NCBI GenBank assembly: GCA_014584635.1
Contig: JACTML010000072.1
Span: 1 to 6,700, forward strand
DNA: 6,700 nucleotides
Source: Nitrosomonas eutropha
GTDB taxonomy: Bacteria; Pseudomonadota; Gammaproteobacteria; Burkholderiales; Nitrosomonadaceae
Direction: 5' to 3'
The first letter of the stretch is position 1; each line of letters starts with the position of its first letter. Shown here one piece after another: positions 1 to 5,732 of the stretch. A program made the position numbers and the translations under genes. Under the pieces are notes generated by a model. It saw only the letters and a list, made by a program, of their open reading frames with translations, was not told the DNA's origin and ran no database searches.

Positions 1-234
1 AAACTGCTGAACGGGTTTGATGGCATATTTTTGAAGTACTTTTTTCCAGGAAGCGCTTGTGGGAGCGGTAAAGTCACCATAGATGCGTTTCACGGTTGCT
101 TCTCCGAATCGCGCAATCTCGGCAAGTAATCCTTCAATGACGGCCGCTTATGCATTGTCAGCGTCAATGAGTACAGCTAAACGAAGCGTTGGTTCTTCAG
201 CTTCAATTTTAGTGACTAATCGCGGAGATACCAT
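1..234 (-). pseudogene. NYN-domain (LabA/DUF88-like) protein, 5' part, interrupted by an in-frame stop
   Basis: Reading leftwards from an ATG at 234-232, the frame encodes MVSPRLVTKIEAEEPTLRLA, then VLIDADNA, a TAA stop at 150-148 (codon 29), and then continues open to the window edge with EGLLAEIARFGEATVKRIYGD and a tail ending KYAIKPVQQF. The IDADN motif, the KRxYGD motif and the AIxPxQQF segment match the N-terminal half of bacterial NYN domains, which are PIN-like, metal-dependent ribonuclease folds with acidic active-site residues (family knowledge). In homologues as I recall them, the residue after DADNA is often Gln, so a single C-to-T change of CAA to TAA would explain the stop. An in-frame TAG lies five codons upstream of the ATG, so no longer start is available. 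No clear ribosome binding site precedes it. The rest of the gene, often including a C-terminal OST-HTH/LOTUS domain, would lie beyond the edge. It is most likely a recent pseudogene; sequencing error is the alternative. Confidence 0.75.
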
Positions 235-298
235 GTAGGCTGCTGTTTTCTAAATATTTTAATTAAGCTTTCCCGAGAGTAGTAGAAGGAATTCTTTT

Positions 299-320
299 AA
301 AAAAGTAGGCGCCCGCTACT
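299..320 (-). terminator. Possible rho-independent terminator on the minus strand
   Basis: Read on the minus strand, AGTAG (320-316) and CTACT (308-304) form a 5-bp stem around a 7-base GC-rich loop, in which one more G-C pair can form with a bulge. A run of six T follows at 304-299. It lies downstream of the transposase remnant and upstream of the NYN gene, where a minus-strand terminator would make sense. The stem is short, so the call is tentative. Confidence 0.35.
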
Positions 321-348
321 GGTTAGCTACATTGTGCTACAAACTCTA

Positions 349-601
349 CTAATGTTCGATACCCCATGACGAGCGCAGTTTCTCGTTATTGTAGAAGGCG
401 ACACAAGCCTTGATCACCCTGTAAAGCTAGCTATTATCACTACTAAATTTTCTGCGGTGATACATATCTCAGGGTGATAGTTCTTTTCAACGGCTGCTGA
501 TATTGGGTTCCAAGGTACTCAGTCAGGACGTTATCCTCCATGACAAGACTCGCCTCATGTGCGATCACGATAGCCTCGACAAGGCTGAGTGCAAAGGCCA
601 T
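349..601 (-). pseudogene. Degenerate rve-type (IS3-like) transposase remnant
   Basis: Two open fragments lie on the minus strand. The downstream one (420-349) reads RVIKACVAFYNNEKLRSSWG and ends IEH followed by TAG. The FYNNExLxSSxG motif is the signature of the C-terminal end of integrase-core transposases such as IS3 OrfB, which normally read YNNxRxHSxLGY. The upstream one (601-443, 52 codons from an ATG) contains LTEYLGTQYQ and YVSPQ, which can be aligned by eye with the TDxGxQY...SPxxP part of the same catalytic core; if so, the second catalytic Asp has become Glu. The fragments are in different frames and only about 20 bases apart, where an intact enzyme would have roughly 45 residues including the catalytic Glu. 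No terminal inverted repeats were identified. The C-terminal fragment is fairly convincing, the upstream one much less so. Confidence 0.45.
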
Positions 602-780
602 GTTTTTTCGTAGATTGATTTGCTTCCATCATCCTCGCTAAGGGTTCAGAACAGAGCCACCCGCGTTTGCATAATCCGTAGGCAAGGCAGCATTCAGGGG
701 GGTAATATCGATTCAAGTACATTCCATGTCGAGTATGAAATTTTCAAGACACTCTTCCTTGAGATTGGAAGCTCATTACG
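602..780. other. Non-coding stretch downstream of the LysR gene
   Basis: I see no coding signature here on either strand. A weak inverted repeat, CTTCC (754-758) with GGAAG (767-771), lies just past the lysR stop, but no T-run follows it in either direction, so it is not a convincing terminator. The string GTGGCTCTGTTCTGAACCC (minus strand, 660-642) faintly resembles the end of some insertion sequences, but no matching partner copy was found in the window. Confidence 0.4.
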
Positions 781-1692
781 TCACGTCTGTGTCACCTCCG
801 CGAGCAGCCAATTGCGAAAGGCCATCAGTTTCGGCAGGCTGACACATTCCGGTCGATAAACGATGTAATAGGCTAGCTCCGACGGGAAGCTGATGTCCGG
901 GAACAGCCGTACCAGACGCCCGCTTGCCAGATCGTCGCGTGCCATAATGCTGCGTGCGAGTGCAATGCCGTGTCCCTCGATCGCTGCCTGCAAGACAGCC
1001 GCGGAGTTGTTGATCTGCATGCCGCGTTTAGGAGTGATATCTGTCACACCAGCTTTTTCCATCCATGTTTCCCATGTCGGGAAATTCGCGTGGCCGTCCA
1101 TCGATAAGTCGTGGATCAGGGTTTCATGAACCAGATCACCTGGTTTATACAGGTACTGCTGACGTAGTAGTTCAGGCGAGCACACTGGATAGATTTCTTC
1201 ATCCATCAGTTTATCTGCCTTCAAGCCTGGCCAACTTCCCATGCCGTAACGCACGCCGATATCGACTCGCTGGGCCACGAAATCCACGGGTTTGTGGTTG
1301 GTGTCCAGGCGTACATCTGTATCCGGCCACGTAATCTGGAACCGATCGATGCGCGGCAATAGCCACTTGGCGGCAAAGGCCGGACTGACGGTCACGGTGA
1401 GTACCCCGCCGGTCGATCCTTCCCGCAATCGTTCCAGACCCAGGGCCAGTCGGTCGAAGCCCATTCGTATATCCGGTAACGCACGCTCGGCCGTCTCGGT
1501 CGGAATGAGCCGTGCTCGACCGCTGGTGCTTCTCAGGAACAGCGGTGTACCCAGCCAGTCCTCCAGCGTGCGCACGAGTTGGCCGACAGCAGCGGGCGTG
1601 ACGTTCAGTTCGGCGGCCGCCGCAGAGAAGCTCTGGTGACGGGCACTGGCCTCAAAGGCACGCAAGGCATTCAGATGAACAGGTAACTTCAT
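781..1692 (-). CDS. LysR-type transcriptional regulator, GcvA-like
   Basis: This 303-residue protein has the usual LysR length. Residues 5-65 form the N-terminal winged helix-turn-helix: LNALRAFEASARHQSFSAAA, then NVTPAAVGQLVRTLEDWLGT and PLFLR. Residues about 93-300 form the periplasmic-binding-protein-like effector domain, with VSPAFAAKWLLPR, VDIGVRYG, SWPGL (153-157) and VCSPELL. These motifs are typical of the GcvA subgroup. The start is fixed by the strict N-terminal family pattern (LPxLNALRAFEAxARH), although no Shine-Dalgarno sequence is visible and the predicted 5' leader is only about 15 bases. The protein should be a cytoplasmic, effector-responsive, usually tetrameric regulator. 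It is divergent from the osmC group, and LysR regulators commonly control both themselves and the divergent neighbour. The effector cannot be deduced. The gene should not be named gcvA, because no glycine-cleavage genes are nearby. Confidence 0.93.
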   Translation of the reverse strand: MKLPVHLNALRAFEASARHQSFSAAAAELNVTPAAVGQLVRTLEDWLGTPLFLRSTSGRARLIPTETAERALPDIRMGFDRLALGLERLREGSTGGVLTVTVSPAFAAKWLLPRIDRFQITWPDTDVRLDTNHKPVDFVAQRVDIGVRYGMGSWPGLKADKLMDEEIYPVCSPELLRQQYLYKPGDLVHETLIHDLSMDGHANFPTWETWMEKAGVTDITPKRGMQINNSAAVLQAAIEGHGIALARSIMARDDLASGRLVRLFPDISFPSELAYYIVYRPECVSLPKLMAFRNWLLAEVTQT

Positions 1693-1695
1693 AGC

Positions 1696-1730
1696 GATAA
1701 AGTTTTTGTTTCAATTAAAGATACTTTATC
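1696..1730. promoter_or_regulatory. 8-bp inverted repeat, candidate LysR operator
   Basis: GATAAAGT at 1696-1703 and its exact reverse complement ACTTTATC at 1723-1730 are separated by 19 bases, giving about 27 bp (2.5 helical turns) centre to centre. The right arm lies between the -35 and -10 of the predicted lysR promoter, and the left arm just downstream of its predicted start, 4-11 bases before the lysR ATG. This is a good position for autorepression, and the right arm is close upstream of the divergent promoter. That LysR binds here is inference. The arms are not the textbook T-N11-A form. Confidence 0.5.
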
Positions 1731-1741
1731 TCGTTTGTCAG
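1714..1741 (-). promoter_or_regulatory. Predicted sigma70 promoter of the LysR gene
   Basis: On the minus strand, CTGACA (1741-1736) and TTTAAT (1719-1714) are separated by 16 bases, and each matches five of six consensus positions. Transcription would begin near 1707, leaving a leader of about 15 bases, consistent with the missing Shine-Dalgarno sequence. Its -35 box overlaps that of the promoter facing the other way. Confidence 0.5.
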
Positions 1742-1763
1742 TGAATAGGAACGGGCGAATAAT
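1735..1763 (+). promoter_or_regulatory. Predicted sigma70 promoter of the OsmC gene group
   Basis: TTGTCA (1735-1740) and AATAAT (1758-1763) are separated by an ideal 17 bases, and each matches five of six consensus positions. Transcription would start near 1770, giving a leader of about 150 bases before the osmC-like ATG. The -35 hexamer shares bases with the -35 of the opposite lysR promoter, so polymerase binding at the two would be mutually exclusive. Confidence 0.5.
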
Positions 1764-1776
1764 TTCTTCCAGGCTG

Positions 1777-1836
1777 AGTATCAGTAGCTTCTTAGCTTTT
1801 ATGGTATCGGGTATCCGATATGTGAAGTATCAATAG
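1777..1836. repeat. Palindrome flanked by direct repeats in the OsmC leader
   Basis: A palindrome with arms TATCGG (1805-1810) and CCGATA (1815-1820) around GTAT lies inside the predicted leader. It is bracketed by near-identical direct repeats AGTATCAGTAG (1777-1787) and AGTATCAATAG (1826-1836), 49 bases apart with one mismatch. It could be a second protein-binding site or an RNA hairpin in the leader; the sequence does not say which. Confidence 0.4.
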
Positions 1837-1919
1837 TTTCTCTGATGATAGATGCTGATGTTTCGGGCGGTTTCATGAGTTGAAGAACGTATGTCGAGTA
1901 ACTTTTGGAGGAATTCTGG

Positions 1920-2357
1920 ATGGAGAAGATGACATTTGCTGTCTGTACGACCAGTGAAGGAATGGCAACGACTGCGATTGCCCGGGAATACAAAGTTGTG
2001 ATCGATGCTGATACTGAGATGGGCGGTAAGGGAATGGGGCCCAATCCAATGGAAACCGCATTGTCTGCGCTGGCCGGTTGCGAAAATATCACTGCCCGCA
2101 TCATTGCTCAGGAAATGGAATTTGATCTGCAGGGTATTGATTTTGAAATGTCAGCAGCACTGGATCCGCAGGGGATTATGGGCAATCCGGATATTCGTAC
2201 CTACTTTGAGAAAGTGGAAGCAAAGGCAGTGCTGAAGACGACGGAATCTGACGATCGAATTCAGGCGCTGAAGCGGGCTGTCGAACAGCGTTGCCCGATG
2301 TATGGCATGGTCAAGGCAGCGAATGTTGAAATGATCAGTCGTTGGGTTAAAGCTTAA
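1920..2357 (+). CDS. OsmC-family protein (putative thiol peroxidase)
   Basis: This 145-residue protein has the usual OsmC/Ohr length. The start is the ATG at 1920, seven bases after a GGAGGA site at 1907-1912; the upstream TTG at 1905 overlaps that site and is rejected. Residues 41-55 (PNPMETALSALAGCE) hold the conserved first cysteine, C54, at the start of the central helix, and QRCPMYG holds the second, C125. This is the two-cysteine arrangement that OsmC/Ohr proteins use to reduce hydroperoxides. The family is cytoplasmic and homodimeric, with each active site at the dimer interface (family knowledge). It most resembles the general OsmC/YhfA branch; the substrate is unknown. It is the first gene of a plus-strand group and is followed after 17 bases by the next gene, so the two are probably cotranscribed. 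The divergent LysR protein is its most likely regulator. Confidence 0.9.
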   Translation: MEKMTFAVCTTSEGMATTAIAREYKVVIDADTEMGGKGMGPNPMETALSALAGCENITARIIAQEMEFDLQGIDFEMSAALDPQGIMGNPDIRTYFEKVEAKAVLKTTESDDRIQALKRAVEQRCPMYGMVKAANVEMISRWVKA

Positions 2358-2374
2358 ACAAAGGAGAAACATAC

Positions 2375-2656
2375 ATGGTTTATCTGCAAATTACTCTCAA
2401 GATTGCCGATGCCAACCGGGCTGTCGCCGCGGGTATTTATCAAAAGTACAAGGCGCCGTTTCTCAATAGCATCACCGGTGCAAAATCCAAAGAACTGTTG
2501 ATACGTGAAGAAGATGTGCAGGTGCTGCACGGCTTTGACACCAGAGAAAATGCGAGTGCCTATCTGGAAAGTGAGCTATTCACTGCTGATGTGGTGGGTG
2601 GCCTCAAGTCACTGCTGGATACTGCACCTGAAATACGTATCTATCAGGTCGCGTAA
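2375..2656 (+). CDS. Conserved-looking 93-residue protein, possible ferredoxin-like (ABM-type) fold
   Basis: I do not recognise a named family. An AAGGAG site (2361-2366) lies eight bases before the ATG, only 17 bases after the osmC stop, so translation is well supported and coupling to osmC is likely. The residue pattern suggests strand (YLQITLKI, 4-11), helix (about 15-32), two strands (ELLIREEDVQVLHGF), a helix (NASAYLES), a further helix (VVGGLKSLL) and a final strand (IRIYQVA). This would fit a small dimeric alpha/beta barrel like antibiotic-biosynthesis-monooxygenase proteins. There is no signal peptide, membrane segment or cysteine, so it should be cytoplasmic with no thiol chemistry of its own. 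Its position suggests a partner of OsmC, which is inference. Confidence 0.85.
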   Translation: MVYLQITLKIADANRAVAAGIYQKYKAPFLNSITGAKSKELLIREEDVQVLHGFDTRENASAYLESELFTADVVGGLKSLLDTAPEIRIYQVA

Positions 2657-2660
2657 TCCC

Positions 2661-2695
2661 TCATTGCCGGGTGTCATGCTGGCGCCCGGCAATGA
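2661..2695 (+). promoter_or_regulatory. Strong intercistronic hairpin
   Basis: TCATTGCCGGG (2661-2671) and CCCGGCAATGA (2685-2695) are exact reverse complements. The stem extends inward by four more pairs (two of them G-U) to a five-base loop, ATGCT. It lies five bases after the previous stop and 29 bases before the next start. No T-run follows, so it is not a standard terminator. It may set relative expression by protecting or processing the mRNA, or act as a partial terminator. Confidence 0.65.
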
Positions 2696-2724
2696 ATCGA
2701 TTATCACACTTATTGGAGAACGCT

Positions 2725-3003
2725 ATGACGAAGAAAGGAAAGTGGTTCACAACAGCAATCGCTGCGCTGATTTCGAGCTTTACGATAATGGTTCTGTTAC
2801 ATGTTTACGGCCCCGGATCCGTGTTCATGTTGCAGCCGGCGCCCGCCACACATTCGATGACGGACATGGCATGGATGATGGTATTGGGCTTCCTTGCGAT
2901 GATTCTTTTTTTCGGCGGTATCGTAACCTTCATCGTTTTATTTGTACGGTTTCTGACAGGGCGAAGCCGACAACATGATTTGCGGTCAGATCCCGGCGCG
3001 TGA
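2725..3003 (+). CDS. Small two-helix membrane protein, unknown function
   Basis: The 92-residue protein starts at the ATG at 2725, six bases after GGAG (2715-2718). An in-frame GTG at 2671 would place the intercistronic hairpin inside the gene and has no ribosome binding site, so it is rejected. A basic start (MTKKGKWF) leads into a hydrophobic helix at about residues 8-28, a short loop (YGPGSVFMLQPAPATHSMTD), and a second helix at about 49-77, followed by a basic tail (RFLTGRSRQ). By the positive-inside rule both ends face the cytoplasm. I recognise no family or catalytic motif. It follows the 93-residue gene by 68 bases, and cotranscription is likely unless the hairpin between them terminates. 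Confidence 0.75.
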   Translation: MTKKGKWFTTAIAALISSFTIMVLLHVYGPGSVFMLQPAPATHSMTDMAWMMVLGFLAMILFFGGIVTFIVLFVRFLTGRSRQHDLRSDPGA

Positions 3004-3215
3004 GTGGAAGCAGCACGACCTGAATCAATGCGGCTTGCGGATGTGGTCTGGCGTTATGTATGGCTGCCATGGCAATCTCAGCGGGTACGGCATAGATTTT
3101 TATTCAAATCTCATCTTTTCCTGACTTGCTTTTACATCGTCTGCCCACGCTTCCGATTATGACGCTGACTACACGAGGATAAGGCGATTCGTTCAATCAT
3201 CGAAAAGGAAGGTAT
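3004..3215 (+). other. Intergenic region with a weak promoter candidate
   Basis: No coding signature is seen in these 212 bases. A possible promoter is TTTACA (3131-3136) with GATTAT (3155-3160) at 18-base spacing, matching five and four of six positions. It could give the DUF2938 gene independent expression. No terminator for the preceding gene is visible. Confidence 0.3.
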
Positions 3216-3710
3216 ATGACGGACATAATGGACATTATCAGAGCTGTACTGGTTGGAATCGGCGGCACGATCATTCTCGATATCTACGCTTTCCTGTTGC
3301 AGCGCCTGTTCGGTGTACCGGCCACCAACTGGCAGATGGTCGGGCGCTGGCTGGGTCATATGCCAGGCGGCAACTTTATCCAGACTAACTTGGGGCAGGT
3401 GAGACCCGTGCTGGGCGAGCATGTGCTGGGATGGGCATTTCACTATGGTATCGGTATTGGTTATGGGCTGTTACTTGTCTCGATTTGGGGCAGCAAATGG
3501 TTGTTTGAACCCGGCATCACCGAGCCTCTGATTCTTGCACTGGTGCTGCTCGTCCTGCCTTATTTCATCATGATGCCAGGAATGGGTATGGGAATCGCCG
3601 GATCGCAAACACCCAAACCCTTTGTCACACGTCTGAAGAGCATGATCGGTCACTCTATATTCGGTATTGGCATGTATCTGACTGCGCGACTCCTGGCAGC
3701 CGCTGCCTGA
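3216..3710 (+). CDS. DUF2938 family integral membrane protein
   Basis: The 164-residue protein matches the length and motifs I recall for DUF2938: an N-terminal helix with a conserved Asp (VGIGGTIILDIYAFLL, 13-28), the segment RLFGVPATNWQMVGRWLGHM (30-49), GEHVLGWAFHYGIGIGYGLL (67-86), a helix at about 103-121 ending PYFIMMPGMGMGIAGSQTP, and a last helix at about 142-160. This gives four predicted membrane helices. The function of the family is unknown. AAGGA at 3205-3209 lies six bases before the ATG. The gene follows the two-helix membrane protein by 212 bases on the same strand and could belong to the same regulon, though it may have its own promoter. DUF2938 genes beside LysR genes are familiar from other genomes (recollection, not checked). 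Confidence 0.88.
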   Translation: MTDIMDIIRAVLVGIGGTIILDIYAFLLQRLFGVPATNWQMVGRWLGHMPGGNFIQTNLGQVRPVLGEHVLGWAFHYGIGIGYGLLLVSIWGSKWLFEPGITEPLILALVLLVLPYFIMMPGMGMGIAGSQTPKPFVTRLKSMIGHSIFGIGMYLTARLLAAAA

Positions 3711-3867
3711 TGTTTAGAAGTGAAATTGCCATCATGGACGCCGAGTTTACCGAACTTGTCATCATCCAAGTTCACAGCAGTGGGATGCTAGAACAAACGC
3801 ATGGAACTTGAGTAATAAATAGGAAAAGCTTTCGCACCACTGTAAAAATACTTTTAAGGAACTATCT

Positions 3868-5619
3868 ATGGAAACCCGTGTTTTTAATTCTTTTATGATG
3901 GGGCTGGTATTGGCGGGGGCAGGTATCTTCTGCCCGTCTTCACAAGCACGCGACTTGGTTCCGGATGAGCAGCGTCAACCTCAATCGCCTGCCTCGCAAG
4001 GTTCTAACCATAAGCATTATGAAGTGTCGCCTGAAGCGAACCAGCCAGGACCGGATGGACAATCAGCCCCCGGGCTGCAAAACCTCGGAGTTCATACATT
4101 TCCGGTCAGCACACAAAATAAAGAAGCACAGCTGTTCATCAATCAGGGTATCAACCTGGCCTACGGGTTCAATCATGCCGAGGCACATCGCGCATTTCGC
4201 GAAGCCGCGCGGCTCGATCCCGCACTCGCAATGGCGTACTGGGGCCAGGCACTGGTATTGGGCCCCAATATAAACGCTCCCATGGACCCCAAAGATGAAC
4301 CCGATGCCTTGAAGCTGGTACAAAAAGCAAAATCGATGATGACGATTGCATCGGAAAGGGAACAGGCACTGATCAGTGCACTGGAGAAACGTTATTCGGG
4401 TGATACCGGAGATCGCACGGCAAATGACGAGGCTTATGCCGAAGCAATGCGGATGGTACATCAGCGTTTTCCTGCTGACCCCGATATCGCAATGCTTTAT
4501 GTGGAATCAGTGATGGATCTGCGCCCCTGGGGATACTGGATGCGGGACGGTCATCCCCATGAGGGAACAGCTGAAATCGTGGCACTGACCGAGGAAATGC
4601 TGCGACGCTATCCCGCCCATCCTGCTGCGCTGCATATGTATATCCACCTGATGGAGCCGACGAACACCCCCGAGCGTGCGGAGAAAGCAGCAGATACGCT
4701 GATGCCGCTGATGCCGGCAGCAGGGCACATGATCCATATGCCGTCGCACATCTATCAGAGGGTGGGGCGTTACGCAGATGCAATGAGGAGTAACCAGTTG
4801 GCGATCGCAGCCGACGAAAACTACATAGCCCAATGCCAAGCCCAAGGATTATATCCGATGGCCTACTACCCGCATAATATTGATTTTCTTGCGTTTGCCG
4901 CCACGGCAAGTGGCCAAAGCAAAATCGCGATTGAAGCCGCTCGCAGGACTGCCAGCAGGATAGACGACGCCACCCTAAGGGAAATGCCCCTGACTGCCAA
5001 ATTTCGTATGGTTCCCTATTGGACTCTCGCCAGATTCGGACACTGGCAGGAGATCCTCGATGAGCCTGCTCCGCCTGCCACGAATGTCTTCCTCAGAGGC
5101 AGCTGGCATTATGTTCGGGGCCTGGCATTTGTCGCCACAAAGCGTCTTCCTCAAGCTGAGCAGGAATTGGAAATCCTGCGTGAGATCATGAACGATCCAA
5201 GTCTGGATGGGGCGCTTTTATCCAAGAATACAACACGTGCAGTCCTCGGGATCGCTCCCGAAGTGCTGGCCGGTGAGATTGACGCTGCGCTCGGCAAATT
5301 CGATTCGGCTGTAGCCCACCTTGAGCGCGCAGTCCGTTATGAAGATGCACTGGTGTATACGGAACCGGCCGAATGGCATTATCCACCACGGCTTGCACTG
5401 GGTGCCATTCTGCTGGAAGCAGGGCGCCCGGACGAAGCGGAGACAGTCTACTGGGAAGACCTGAAACGCAATCGTGACAGCGGCTGGGCGCTCTTTGGAT
5501 TGCAGCAGACCCTGCATGCTCAGAAAAAGGAAGCTGAGGCGAAGGTTATCGAGGCACGTTTCAAAAAGGCCTGGGAGCAGGCAGATATCACACTGACAGC
5601 ATCACGTCTGAGTCGATAA
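3868..5619 (+). CDS. Exported TPR-like repeat protein with histidine-rich core
   Basis: The 583-residue protein starts at an ATG seven bases after AAGGA (3856-3860). Residues 1-27 look like a Sec signal peptide: short charged start, hydrophobic FMMGLVLAGAGIF, and an SQA cleavage site before R28. C22 does not sit in a proper lipobox, so a soluble periplasmic or secreted protein is more likely than a lipoprotein. Residues about 28-75 are a low-complexity Pro/Gln-rich linker. Helical repeats follow: residues 86-131 (INLAYGFNHAEAHRAFREAA, then RLDPALAMAYWGQAL) are a clear TPR pair, with others near 295-320, 470-493 and 504-538. The central part has clustered histidines: HPAALHMYIHLMEP (251-264), GHMIHMPSHIY (286-296) and YYPHN (333-337). 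These look like a conserved family core and might bind metal, which is inference. No c-type haem motif is present. The substrate or partner is unknown. Confidence 0.88.
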   Translation: METRVFNSFMMGLVLAGAGIFCPSSQARDLVPDEQRQPQSPASQGSNHKHYEVSPEANQPGPDGQSAPGLQNLGVHTFPVSTQNKEAQLFINQGINLAYGFNHAEAHRAFREAARLDPALAMAYWGQALVLGPNINAPMDPKDEPDALKLVQKAKSMMTIASEREQALISALEKRYSGDTGDRTANDEAYAEAMRMVHQRFPADPDIAMLYVESVMDLRPWGYWMRDGHPHEGTAEIVALTEEMLRRYPAHPAALHMYIHLMEPTNTPERAEKAADTLMPLMPAAGHMIHMPSHIYQRVGRYADAMRSNQLAIAADENYIAQCQAQGLYPMAYYPHNIDFLAFAATASGQSKIAIEAARRTASRIDDATLREMPLTAKFRMVPYWTLARFGHWQEILDEPAPPATNVFLRGSWHYVRGLAFVATKRLPQAEQELEILREIMNDPSLDGALLSKNTTRAVLGIAPEVLAGEIDAALGKFDSAVAHLERAVRYEDALVYTEPAEWHYPPRLALGAILLEAGRPDEAETVYWEDLKRNRDSGWALFGLQQTLHAQKKEAEAKVIEARFKKAWEQADITLTASRLSR

Positions 5620-5636
5620 ATCGTAACGAATCGTAA
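5619..5636 (+). repeat. Short tandem repeat after the TPR gene
   Basis: AATCGTAA occurs at 5619-5626 and again at 5629-5636, a ten-base period (one helical turn) beginning at the last base of the TPR gene's stop codon. It could be a binding site for a regulator of the EF-hand gene or simply chance. No convincing promoter hexamers were found between here and 5732. Confidence 0.3.
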
Positions 5637-5732
5637 AATCAGGGAGGGATAAAATCTTCGATAAACATCAGCTGCAATGATCGGTAAACATACGCTTTCC
5701 GAAATTTATCTTTAACTCAAGGAGAATTCTTT

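Noticed and set aside
411..478. Inverted repeat ATCACCCT / AGGGTGAT inside the transposase debris
   Set aside because: It is only eight bases, has a loop of about 50 bases and is not at a recognisable element end.
641..660. Insertion-sequence-like terminal repeat (GGCTCTGTT on the minus strand)
   Set aside because: No inverted partner copy or target duplication was found, so it cannot be assigned as an element end.
2505..2978. 157-codon plus-strand frame overlapping the 93-residue and the two-helix genes
   Set aside because: It crosses the strong hairpin and two well-supported genes in another frame; its composition is rich in Cys, Trp and Arg and no motif is visible.
3734..3811. Possible 25-codon leader peptide upstream of the TPR gene
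   Set aside because: It has no ribosome binding site, no regulatory residue run and no attenuator structure, so it is probably chance.
3803..3836. GGAACTT upstream of the TPR gene as an extracytoplasmic-stress (RpoE-like) -35 box
   Set aside because: No matching -10 element is found at the expected 15-17 base spacing.
4373..4909. Long open frame of 178 codons on the minus strand inside the TPR gene
   Set aside because: It is antisense to a strongly supported gene, with arginine/serine/proline-rich composition typical of a mirror frame, no ribosome binding site and no recognisable motif.
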